Shown in pieces: positions 23,277 through 29,936 of a stretch of 45,383 nucleotides of DNA (position 1 is its first letter; each line of letters starts with the position of its first letter). This DNA is from Thermococcus sp. (GTDB taxonomy: Archaea; Methanobacteriota_B; Thermococci; Thermococcales; Thermococcaceae): contig WAKU01000018.1 in NCBI GenBank assembly GCA_015523195.1, positions 1-45,383 on the forward strand, given 5' to 3'. The notes beneath the pieces were generated by a model, which did not search any database, was not told where the DNA came from, and worked only from the letters and a program-made list of their open reading frames with translations. A program made the position numbers and the translations under genes.

Positions 23277-25370
23277 TCAGGCCCTCAAAAACCTCGCGTT
23301 TATGGCCACTATCACTGTGCTCATGCTCATCAGCAACGCTCCCAGTGCGGGGCTGAGAAGGATTCCATAGCTGTAGAGCACTCCCGCCGCTAAGGGGATT
23401 GCAAAGGTGTTGTAGCCTGTCGCCCATGCCAAATTCTGCACCATCTTCTTGTATGTGGCCCTCGCAAGGTGTACCGCCGTTATGACGTCCCCCGGGTCGT
23501 TCCTGACGAGGATTACGTCCGCGCTCTCTATAGCTACGTCCGTTCCCGCTCCAATGGCTATTCCCACGTCGGCCTGGATTAAAGCAGGGGCGTCGTTTAT
23601 GCCGTCGCCAACCATCGCAACAATGAAGCCCTCATCCTGGAGTTCCTTCACCTTCTCCGACTTCTGGTGGGGCAGGACTTCGGCGAAGAAGCCATCGAGG
23701 CCGAGCTCCCCAGCAACCCACTTAGAGACCTTGACGTTGTCCCCGGTGAGCATGTAGGCCTTTATACCCATCGTGTGGAGCTTTTCAACTGCTCCCCTCG
23801 ACTCGGGCCTTATCCTGTCCGCCAGAGCGAGCGCACCGACGAGCTTCCCGTCGATTACCAGGAAGACCACCGTCTTGCCCTGCTCCAGAACCTTCTCGAC
23901 GCTCTCGTTCTTCCTCCAGAGCCCGTTCTCTTTCAGGAAGCCGGGGCTTACAACGAGAACCTCTCTGCCGTTGATAACCCCCCACACGCCCCTGCCGGGG
24001 AGAACCTTCGACTCACTGACGCCGTAGGGCTCAAGGCCGAGTTCCTTAGCCTTCTCGACTATTCCATGGGCTATCGGGTGGCTGGACTGTCCTTCGAGGG
24101 CTGCGACATATTTCAGGATTTCCTCCTCGCCGAGCTCGTCCAGCGGGATCACATCGGTGACCTCGAACTTCCCCTCGGTGAGCGTCCCGGTCTTGTCGAA
24201 GACAACCACCTGCATGTCCTTAGCCCTTTCAAAGGCCTCCCTGTCCCTGATGAGGATTCCCTTCTTTGCGGAGGTCGAGGTCGAGACCGAGACAACGAGC
24301 GGAACCGCCAGTCCAAGCGCGTGCGGGCACGTTATGACCATCACCGTCACCATTCTCTCCAGGGCGAAGACGAAGGGCCTGTCGAGGTAGAGCCACGTGC
24401 CGAGGGTTATACTTCCAGCGGTTATGGCTATGAGCGTGAGGTAGAAGGAGGCCCTGTTTGCCAAATCCTGCGTCTTCGAGCGGGTCTCCTGGGCCTGCTT
24501 TACAAGCTTAATCACCTGCATGAGGTAGGTGTCCTTTCCCGTCTTCTCTATCCTTACCTTTATCGCGCCCTCAAGGTTTATGGAGCCGCCTATGACGCCC
24601 CCTCCGGGCTTTTTGTAGACCGGTTTGGACTCCCCTGTGAGCATCGCCTCGTTTACACTCGTTTCTCCCTCGACGATGACGCCGTCGGAGGGCATCTTCT
24701 CGCCCGGCTTGACGAGGACCATATCTCCTTTCCTCAGCTCGCTGACCGGGACGTCCCTGATCCCCTCGGGCGTTACGAGGTGAGCTTCGGTAGGCATGAG
24801 CTTTATCAGCTCCTCAAGTGCCCGCGAGGCACCGAGGACGGAGCGCATCTCGATGTAGTGCCCGATGAGCATGATGTCGATAAGAGTCGCCAGCTCCCAG
24901 TAGAAGGTCTTGCCAGGAAGGCCAAAGGTTACCGCGGCGCTGTAGAAGAAGGCAACGGTTATTGCGAGTGCAATTAGCGTCATCATCCCCGGGGCTCTCT
25001 TTCTAAGCTCGTCCCCCATGCCCTTCATGAAGGGCCAGCCGCCGTAGAAGTAGACAACCGCCGAGAGCCCGAAGAGAACGTAGTGGTCACCTGAGAAGGT
25101 CAGTTCAAAGCCGAGGAACCTCTGAATTAGAGGGGACAAGATAAGTATCGGACTTGTGAGTATCGAAGAAACGATGAACCTCTTCCTGAAGTCCTCCCTC
25201 ATCATCCTGTGATGCTCGGCGTGGGAGTGTCTGTGTCCTTCGTGGCTTTCATGGTTATGTCCAGCATGCTCGTGTCCGGCGTGCTCTTCGTGGGCATTCC
25301 TTTCATGCATCTCATGCTCCATTGCTTCGTGGTTAGCGTGAATCTTTTCATCATTCTCCTCCTCTTTCAC
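23277..25370 (-). CDS. copB: Heavy-metal P1B-type ATPase of the CPH class (CopB-like)
   Basis: A 697-residue ATPase from GTG 25370, with GGAGGTG upstream. The first 55 residues are His-rich (HEEHAGHEHAGHNHESHEGH). The actuator motif TGES is at 245-248, the ion-pathway motif CPH at 348-350, the phosphorylated aspartate D392 in DKTGTLTEG, and the hinge VGDGINDAPALIQAD near residue 600. CPH with a His-rich N-terminus marks the P1B-3 class, which exports Cu2+, Cu+ or Ag+. All core motifs are intact. It follows the DUF302 gene by 58 nt and is close to copR. Confidence 0.93.
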   Translation of the reverse strand: MKEEENDEKIHANHEAMEHEMHERNAHEEHAGHEHAGHNHESHEGHRHSHAEHHRMMREDFRKRFIVSSILTSPILILSPLIQRFLGFELTFSGDHYVLFGLSAVVYFYGGWPFMKGMGDELRKRAPGMMTLIALAITVAFFYSAAVTFGLPGKTFYWELATLIDIMLIGHYIEMRSVLGASRALEELIKLMPTEAHLVTPEGIRDVPVSELRKGDMVLVKPGEKMPSDGVIVEGETSVNEAMLTGESKPVYKKPGGGVIGGSINLEGAIKVRIEKTGKDTYLMQVIKLVKQAQETRSKTQDLANRASFYLTLIAITAGSITLGTWLYLDRPFVFALERMVTVMVITCPHALGLAVPLVVSVSTSTSAKKGILIRDREAFERAKDMQVVVFDKTGTLTEGKFEVTDVIPLDELGEEEILKYVAALEGQSSHPIAHGIVEKAKELGLEPYGVSESKVLPGRGVWGVINGREVLVVSPGFLKENGLWRKNESVEKVLEQGKTVVFLVIDGKLVGALALADRIRPESRGAVEKLHTMGIKAYMLTGDNVKVSKWVAGELGLDGFFAEVLPHQKSEKVKELQDEGFIVAMVGDGINDAPALIQADVGIAIGAGTDVAIESADVILVRNDPGDVITAVHLARATYKKMVQNLAWATGYNTFAIPLAAGVLYSYGILLSPALGALLMSMSTVIVAINARFLRA

Positions 25371-25428
25371 ATCTCACACCTCCATCTTGTTTCTGATTTC
25401 AACCCAAATTAATGTTCTAAAAAGAAAA

Positions 25429-25975
25429 TCAAACCCTACCAACGACGCCCTTCAGTATCTCCTCGACCTTTTCTGCAACTCCGAGGAGCCCGTCGTTCCC
25501 AGTTATGCTCATGGCCATCGTCGGGAGCAGAAGGCTCACGTAGGTCTTACCTTCCTTGGCGTAGACCACGAGGTTGCAGGGCAGAAAAGTGCCGCTGTTG
25601 ATATCTATGCCGATCAGCTCGCTCGAGTAGCTCGGGTTGCAGGCGCCTAAGATAACGTAGGGCTCCATCTCAAGGCCGAGCTTCTCCTTGAAGAGACTGT
25701 CAACCCTTACCTCGCTGAGGACGCCAAAGCCTTCCTTCTTCAGCTCCTCCTTGATCCTTGCCACCGTCTCGTCGAAGCCGGTCTCGACCTCCCGGACGTA
25801 GGCGTACTCCTTCTGGGGCTCCTCTGTTTTTTTCCATACCCTGGCTGTGCTTTCCGCCCATGCCCTTCATGCCCTTACCGTGGCCCTTGCAGCCGCCCTT
25901 CATCTTTCCTTTGCCCCTCATTCCGTGCATGCCTTTCATTCCACCTTTTTCCATTTCATTCATCTCACTGTTCAT
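25429..25975 (-). pseudogene. Met/His-rich + DUF302 protein with frame broken at an A7 run
   Basis: Two frames together encode one plausible protein. ATG 25975 (behind GGTGAT) opens a Met/Lys/Gly/His-rich region (EMEKGGMKGMHGMRGKGKM) that runs to seven A residues (minus strand; plus-strand T7 at 25827-25833). In the next frame TEEPQKEYAYVREVETGFDE leads directly into a full DUF302 domain (FGVLSEVRVDSLFKEKL, ACNPSYSSELIGID, LPCNLVVY). Reading six A's would give one continuous 181-residue protein. It may be a true frameshift, a sequencing error, or a slippage site. A shorter DUF302 product from 25764 is possible but would lack the domain's first strand. Confidence 0.8.
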
Positions 25976-26020
25976 TTTGAATCACCTTTTCCTTTGTCAG
26001 TTTTTACTTAGTTGGAAACA

Positions 26021-26038
26021 ATAATAGGCTTGTTATTC
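26021..26038 (-). promoter_or_regulatory. CopR-type operator candidate, site 2
   Basis: ATAATAGGCTTGTTATTC (plus-strand reading) differs from site 1 (21634-21651) by one base and sits at nearly the same distance, about 48 nt, upstream of the start codon of the Met-rich/DUF302 gene. The flanks on the minus strand also resemble each other (CCAATCTGG and CCATCTTGT). Confidence 0.6.
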
Positions 26039-26075
26039 ACAAGATGGAAAAATCCACAACCAAAAATTGCCAGAA

Positions 26076-26219
26076 TTAATGCCACTTCCTGAGGCCGTTA
26101 TAAACCGCCTTCAGAAATAGAACAGTGCCAGCCAATGACATGGCCAGCGCCACCGGGACGTTCACCCCAATCCAGATATTCATAAGGGGCAGGTATGCCA
26201 GAAGCGCGAAGACAGTCAT
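26076..26219 (-). CDS. Possible small membrane protein or gene remnant
   Basis: A 47-residue frame with two hydrophobic segments (FALLAYLPLMNIWIGVNV and VALAMSLAGTVLFLKAVY) ending NGLRKWH. Codon use looks genuine. However the open frame continues upstream for about 22 more codons without a start codon (through RRLLFVSL), and the ATG lies inside the first membrane helix with no binding site. It is therefore more likely the 3' remnant of a longer membrane protein gene. The stretch 26220-26459 contains no gene that I can support, only a palindrome. Confidence 0.35.
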   Translation of the reverse strand: MTVFALLAYLPLMNIWIGVNVPVALAMSLAGTVLFLKAVYNGLRKWH

Positions 26220-26375
26220 TAAGGAGACGAAGAGAAGCCGCCGGGGCTTTATCGTCGAGTACCCTCCCCCTTCACAGAAGGTTCCTCACGTCAAAATTAA
26301 CATGTTGTGCTTTTAAACTTCTTCTGAATATTATGTGAAGACTAATTATAATTCGTTCCCCAACACTCACCAGAT

Positions 26376-26392
26376 GAACCTCAAGGAGGTTC
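26376..26392. repeat. 17-nt perfect inverted repeat
   Basis: GAACCTC-AAG-GAGGTTC forms 7-bp arms around a 3-nt centre in a gene-free AT-rich stretch. A shorter copy of part of it (GGTTCCTCA) recurs at about 26280. It may be a terminator-like hairpin, an operator, or an insertion sequence scar. Confidence 0.4.
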
Positions 26393-26459
26393 CTCAAGCT
26401 TACACCAATGGATGAACGGGATAACGGGAGAAAAAGAAAATAAGCGGTTGATGGCATGT

Positions 26460-26702
26460 TCAGACTCTTTTATTTTTTCGTATTTTAAACCCTAACTGAT
26501 TCAATATTAATCTTTTTCTTTCAGATACTTTGATAAGTGCTACAGTTGTAAAACCAAGTCCAAACCATACGTGTAGATGGACAAAGATGGGGTTCATGAT
26601 GTTTGCATTCCTAATATATGAAACAAATAATGGTATTGATGTAACGGCAGTAACGCCAAACGTCAGAACTTGCGCGAATGCTAATATGCGATCAAACTGC
26701 AT
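26460..26702 (-). CDS. Small membrane protein with two TM segments
   Basis: An 80-residue protein with two hydrophobic helices (ILAFAQVLTFGVTAVTSIPL; NPIFVHLHVWFGLGFTTVAL) and a basic C-terminus (LGFKIRKNKRV). GGAGGTGTG precedes the ATG at 26702, and the start overlaps the end of the permease gene by 11 nt, so it is translationally coupled. HLHVW between the helices could bind heme or metal, which is speculative. It is AT-rich like its neighbours, and no family was recognised. Confidence 0.65.
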   Translation of the reverse strand: MQFDRILAFAQVLTFGVTAVTSIPLFVSYIRNANIMNPIFVHLHVWFGLGFTTVALIKVSERKRLILNQLGFKIRKNKRV

Positions 26703-27255
26703 TTTTCACACCTCCGGTATCATCCCATTCCATTATCCATTCTATAATGAATGCCATAATAATCACAAAAATAACTGTTAGAATAAGCCTTGCTAGCATA
26801 AAGCGCAGCCCTAAGAATTGTAGCTCTACCATTTCCTGTGGTATTTTTATGCATGCCCATGCTGAAAGGAAAAGAATTATGTTGGATATCTTTGCGCCTT
26901 TTTTGAGCAATGCTGCCGCTATTGGGAAGGCAACATATAATGGGCCGGTTGGTAACGCACCGAGGAGTATAGCAAGGAAAATACCCTTTATCCCAGATGT
27001 TTTTCCAAGGTATTTTACCACGGCCTCTTTTGGTACAAAGACTGCAAAGAGGCCCAGCAAAACCATAACTGCTGGAAGTATTAAAATCATTTCAAGAAAA
27101 AAATTCCATGAGGTGCTGATTACTGCCCCTCTTCTATCTGGAAATTCCATTAAAAGAATTAGTGTAGCAGCCAAAGTTATTCCAAATATAACTAAATCAC
27201 GTACCATTTCCTTTTTTGCTTTTTCCTCCTTTTTTTGTTTTGAATTCCCCGTCAT
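26692..27255 (-). CDS. Permease half-protein, COG0701/ArsP-like (subunit 2)
   Basis: A 187-residue protein with a short charged N-terminus (SKQKKEEKAKKEMVRD) and about four to five membrane helices. The segment VVKYLGKTSGIKGIFLAIL followed by GALPTGPLYVAFPIAAALL matches the conserved repeat of COG0701 (DUF318/ArsP) permeases. Full-length members have two such repeats, and here each is a separate gene. ArsP members export organoarsenicals; other substrates are unknown. It overlaps the upstream subunit gene by 4 nt, and GGGGGCGAT serves as its binding site. Confidence 0.75.
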   Translation of the reverse strand: MTGNSKQKKEEKAKKEMVRDLVIFGITLAATLILLMEFPDRRGAVISTSWNFFLEMILILPAVMVLLGLFAVFVPKEAVVKYLGKTSGIKGIFLAILLGALPTGPLYVAFPIAAALLKKGAKISNIILFLSAWACIKIPQEMVELQFLGLRFMLARLILTVIFVIIMAFIIEWIMEWDDTGGVKNAV

Positions 27256-27734
27256 AATATCGCCCCCATAATGAGTGCAATTATAATGGCTATGACAAAA
27301 CTTATCCCGTTCCGGAGAAGTGCCATCTTCTTTCCAAGTTCTTTTATTTCCAGCGGTAATGTAACCATCCCAATCATGGTTAATGTTGTGATGAACGCGG
27401 CAACCGCAGTAACCGATGCCCCGCTTTCAAGGAGTGAAGCCGCTAACGGAAATGATAGCAAAGCAGGAATATGCATGAGCGCACCTAATGCTCCAATGAG
27501 AAGCACGCCACCGATCCCAGACTGCTCACCTATGAATTTTGATATCTGATGAGGTGGCACGAATCCAAGAAGCAAACCAATAATGAGTATAATTGTGAGC
27601 ACCATAGGGAACATTCTAACAAATGACTTCCCTGCTATTTTAAGCGATTTTTTCGCCTTCTCCTTGTCATTGAAAAATGCAATCAAAAAACTGACAATAG
27701 CTATACCATTGATAGCGATTGCAGTAGTGTTCAT
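27252..27734 (-). CDS. Permease half-protein, COG0701/ArsP-like (subunit 1)
   Basis: A 160-residue protein with about five membrane helices. ISKFIGEQSGIGGVLLIGAL and GALMHIPALLSFPLAASLLE correspond to the same COG0701 repeat found in the next gene, so the two probably form one heteromeric transporter. The ATG at 27734 is preceded by GAGGAGGATT, inside the end of the regulator gene. Codon and base composition are markedly more AT-rich than the window average, suggesting transfer. The substrate is unknown. Confidence 0.75.
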   Translation of the reverse strand: MNTTAIAINGIAIVSFLIAFFNDKEKAKKSLKIAGKSFVRMFPMVLTIILIIGLLLGFVPPHQISKFIGEQSGIGGVLLIGALGALMHIPALLSFPLAASLLESGASVTAVAAFITTLTMIGMVTLPLEIKELGKKMALLRNGISFVIAIIIALIMGAIL

Positions 27735-27735
27735 T

Positions 27736-28074
27736 TTAATCCTCCTCTTCCTCTATTAAATTTATTATGATTTTCTTAGTCTTAAGTTTCCATATCTTCT
27801 CTGGAGCTCCGCCACCTTCTTCTATATACCCGGCAACCTCTATAATACCTGCATTTTTAAGTTCAGAGAGATGATAGTACAGTCCAGATTTCGTTAATTG
27901 CTCTCCTTTTTTAGCCAGGTACTCATGAATTTCTCTTGTACTTTTAGTACCCTCACCAATGCACTCAATGATTAGCCATCTGGTCTGGAACCGGAGGGCT
28001 TTAACAAAATTACGAAGTTGAAGCCATTTTGGAGGAGCATTTTCTGGCGGCTTGCATCGGGTATCATCACACAT
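27736..28074 (-). CDS. Small winged-helix regulator with N-terminal Cys pair
   Basis: A 112-residue protein beginning MCDDTRCKPPENAPPKW, from ATG 28074 placed by GGGTGAT. The rest is a PadR/ArsR-like winged helix (LIIECIGEGTKSTREIHEYL; LTKSGLYYHLSELKNAGIIEVAGY). The CxxxxC near the N-terminus could bind a soft metal, which is an inference. It directly precedes the two permease genes (1 nt to the next start) and probably regulates them. An operator-like repeat lies at 28093-28112. Confidence 0.75.
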   Translation of the reverse strand: MCDDTRCKPPENAPPKWLQLRNFVKALRFQTRWLIIECIGEGTKSTREIHEYLAKKGEQLTKSGLYYHLSELKNAGIIEVAGYIEEGGGAPEKIWKLKTKKIIINLIEEEED

Positions 28075-28421
28075 AGGATCACCCAAATATTCCAGTAATA
28101 TACAGTAATATTGTGGTCATATATAAGGGTTTTGATTCCATAAAAACCAAAAGGAAGCTCAAATGCATCTAACACTACTGGGCTAAACAGAACCCTTTTT
28201 GTACATTCCAAATACCTCGGAGTGCTCTCTTTGTATTTTCGGTATTCTTCTCCAATCAGCGAAGCCAAGAGCATAAGGACAAAGTGAATCGTATCACCTA
28301 TCCATATAGCACCTGCAACACTGGGAGGTAAGATCTTCCATTTCTCATAAACCTTCTTTATTCCAAACCACGAGTAGATGGACAGAGGAATAAACAAAAG
28401 GACGCCAAGCTCGTAGAGCAT
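27972..28421 (-). CDS. Unknown membrane protein, 3' end overlapping the regulator
   Basis: A 149-residue frame with hydrophobic segments (LGVLLFIPLSIYSWFGI; AGAIWIGDTIHFVLMLLASLI; YYWNIWVILCVMI). The ATG at 28421 follows AAGTGAT, 4 nt after the stop of the decayed ATPase, as in an operon. The last 35 or so residues are read out of frame through the winged-helix gene and its promoter and are unlikely to be native. The gene may therefore be truncated or frameshifted near 28090. No family was recognised. Confidence 0.5.
   Translation of the reverse strand: MLYELGVLLFIPLSIYSWFGIKKVYEKWKILPPSVAGAIWIGDTIHFVLMLLASLIGEEYRKYKESTPRYLECTKRVLFSPVVLDAFELPFGFYGIKTLIYDHNITVYYWNIWVILCVMIPDASRQKMLLQNGFNFVILLKPSGSRPDG
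28093..28127 (-). promoter_or_regulatory. Regulator/permease promoter with direct repeat
   Basis: CAGTAATAT occurs twice with a 10-bp period (28093-28112, plus-strand reading), bounded by AATATT motifs. The TATA-like CTTATATATG (minus strand, about 28118-28127) lies just upstream, so the repeats cover the expected transcription start of the winged-helix gene and suit autoregulation. Confidence 0.5.
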
Positions 28422-28425
28422 GTTA

Positions 28426-29049
28426 TCACTTCAGAATCATCATCGTGTTGAAAACCTCTATGAGGGCGACGCCTACGTCGGCAAAGACCGCCTCCCACAT
28501 CGTCGCTTCGCCGAGGATTCCAAGGCCTATGAAGGTTAGCTTAACGCCAAGGGCAAAGATTATGTTCTGCCACACTATCCCTTGCATCCTGCGGGCGATC
28601 CTTATGCCCCTCAGCAGCTTTGATGGCTTGTCGTCCATTATGACCACATCAGCGGTTTCTATGGCAGCGTCGCTTCCGAGGGCACCCATCGCAACACCGA
28701 CGTCGGCCCTCGCGAGCACCGGAGCGTCGTTTATGCCGTCCCCGACGAATACGACCTTTCCTTGAGCCTCTTTCTCAAGCTCCTCGATGACCTTCACATT
28801 GTCCTCTGGGAGGAGCTCCGCGTAGAAGCCGTCGAGACTAATCTGCCTCGCTATCTCCTCGGCGACATCCTTGCTGTCGCCGGTGACCATGACGACCTTC
28901 CTGACGCCGAAGTAGCCGAGGGGGATTGAGAGGACGAGCGCACAGGGCACGAGATGACGAGTATCACCAGTGCTCTATATATCCATGGAGTGAACGGGTC
29001 CCCTGTCACGAGCGGCGGGACGAGGCTTTTAATGGAGCTGAGGACGGCC
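28426..29049 (-). pseudogene. Decayed P1B-type metal ATPase (CPC class)
   Basis: Fragments of one ATPase gene are recognisable. Reading on the minus strand, an N-terminal remnant (FTPWIYRALVILVISCP) is followed by CALVLSIPLGYFG in another frame. The CPC motif is broken by loss of one base in a run of C's (plus strand G3 at 28945-28947). GYFG then joins directly to VRKVVMVTGDSKDV, so about 200 codons with DKTGT and the nucleotide-binding domain are missing. The hinge GDGINDAPVLARADVG and the C-terminal helices remain intact. CPC-class ATPases export Zn2+/Cd2+ or Cu+. It cannot be functional. Confidence 0.85.
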
Positions 29050-29247
29050 ATGCTAAACTACAGGATGCTTCCCGTTGGGCAAGTGCTCTTCTACAACGTT
29101 GATGAGGTCTTCGAGGGCGAGGAGTTAAAAGACGAAAAATACAAAGAGAGGGTAGAGAGGCTCTTCAAGACCCTTGAGAAGTACGCAGAGGTCCTCAAGC
29201 CGATAAGGGACGAGGTGAGGGAAAAGCTGAGGGAGGAGCACCTTTAA
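29050..29247 (+). CDS. Unrecognised 65-residue protein, possibly a truncated gene
   Basis: From ATG 29050 a frame runs 65 residues (MLNYRMLPVGQVLFYNVDEV, then a charged helix ending REKLREEHL). Codon use is typical of the genome. GAGG stands upstream. The frame also continues upstream through the antisense of the decayed ATPase, which is not meaningful. Its start coincides with the point where the ATPase remnant stops being recognisable, so it may be the 3' end of a gene cut by the same deletion. Confidence 0.45.
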   Translation: MLNYRMLPVGQVLFYNVDEVFEGEELKDEKYKERVERLFKTLEKYAEVLKPIRDEVREKLREEHL

Positions 29248-29250
29248 GCA

Positions 29251-29835
29251 TCAGTCGCCCACGGTAGCGAGGTGGACTCCCAGCAGGATGAGAAAGACAA
29301 CCACGAGGGCTACGTGGAAAACCTTCCACCGTCTCAGGAGCACGACGAGGCGCTTTAGAGCCCTCCTCTCACTCTTTCTTGCCGTCCTTTCGATCCTTAT
29401 GTGGATGTACCTCCCGTAGAAGCCGCTGATGTTCAGCAGGACTAGCGTTATGGCCATTCCGAGGCCCGCCCCGCCAGCGAGGGTTGAGTAGTCCCCGCAG
29501 GTCGCGAAATGTGCCAGCGCGAGCAGTGTGCCCACGACAGTTGAGAGGTGGTGAATGGTCATTGGATAAACCGGGCCGAAGACGGTAACGTAGGGCCTTT
29601 CCGGTCTGACGACTATCCCCGGTTCTCCCTTCCTGTGCTCGATGAAGAGCCTCCTCTTCGTGAGCGCGTAGTAGGCCGTGCCGGCGAATATGAGGGTTAT
29701 TCCAAGGACGGCCAAACTCCCGAGCTCCGCTCCCTCCTCATTCTCCTCATCGGCGAGCACAAATGCGGGAGTGATGAGGAGTGCCAGCATAAACACCGTC
29801 AGTATCCTCGCTAATGGGTCAGCCAACCTCTTCAC
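29251..29835 (-). CDS. Polytopic membrane protein, possible b-type heme carrier
   Basis: A 194-residue protein with a signal-like N-terminus (ILTVFMLALLITPAFVLA) and about four further helices. Histidines fall inside or next to helices (TIHHLSTVVGTLLALAHFAT; VFHVALVVVFLILLGVHLA), a pattern seen in cytochrome b561-like and ferric reductase-like proteins. That similarity is weak and no family is claimed. GTG 29835 is used; TTG about 12 nt downstream with GGTGAAGAGG is also possible. Confidence 0.6.
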   Translation of the reverse strand: MKRLADPLARILTVFMLALLITPAFVLADEENEEGAELGSLAVLGITLIFAGTAYYALTKRRLFIEHRKGEPGIVVRPERPYVTVFGPVYPMTIHHLSTVVGTLLALAHFATCGDYSTLAGGAGLGMAITLVLLNISGFYGRYIHIRIERTARKSERRALKRLVVLLRRWKVFHVALVVVFLILLGVHLATVGD

Positions 29836-29936
29836 CCCCGTGAAGATGGAAGGACGCCTAAAGTACTCTCAAGTCCCTTTTATCTCTTCCGCCCGGGGAA
29901 AAGGAAGAAAAGAAAAATAGTCAATACCGCGTGGTT

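Noticed and set aside
23667-24977. 436-codon plus-strand frame
   Set aside because: It is antisense to the copper ATPase, whose motifs are complete; high G+C at third positions keeps the shadow frame open.
26272-26457. 61-codon minus-strand frame
   Set aside because: No binding site, no domain, composition like non-coding AT-rich DNA; the region more likely holds a palindrome and gene debris.
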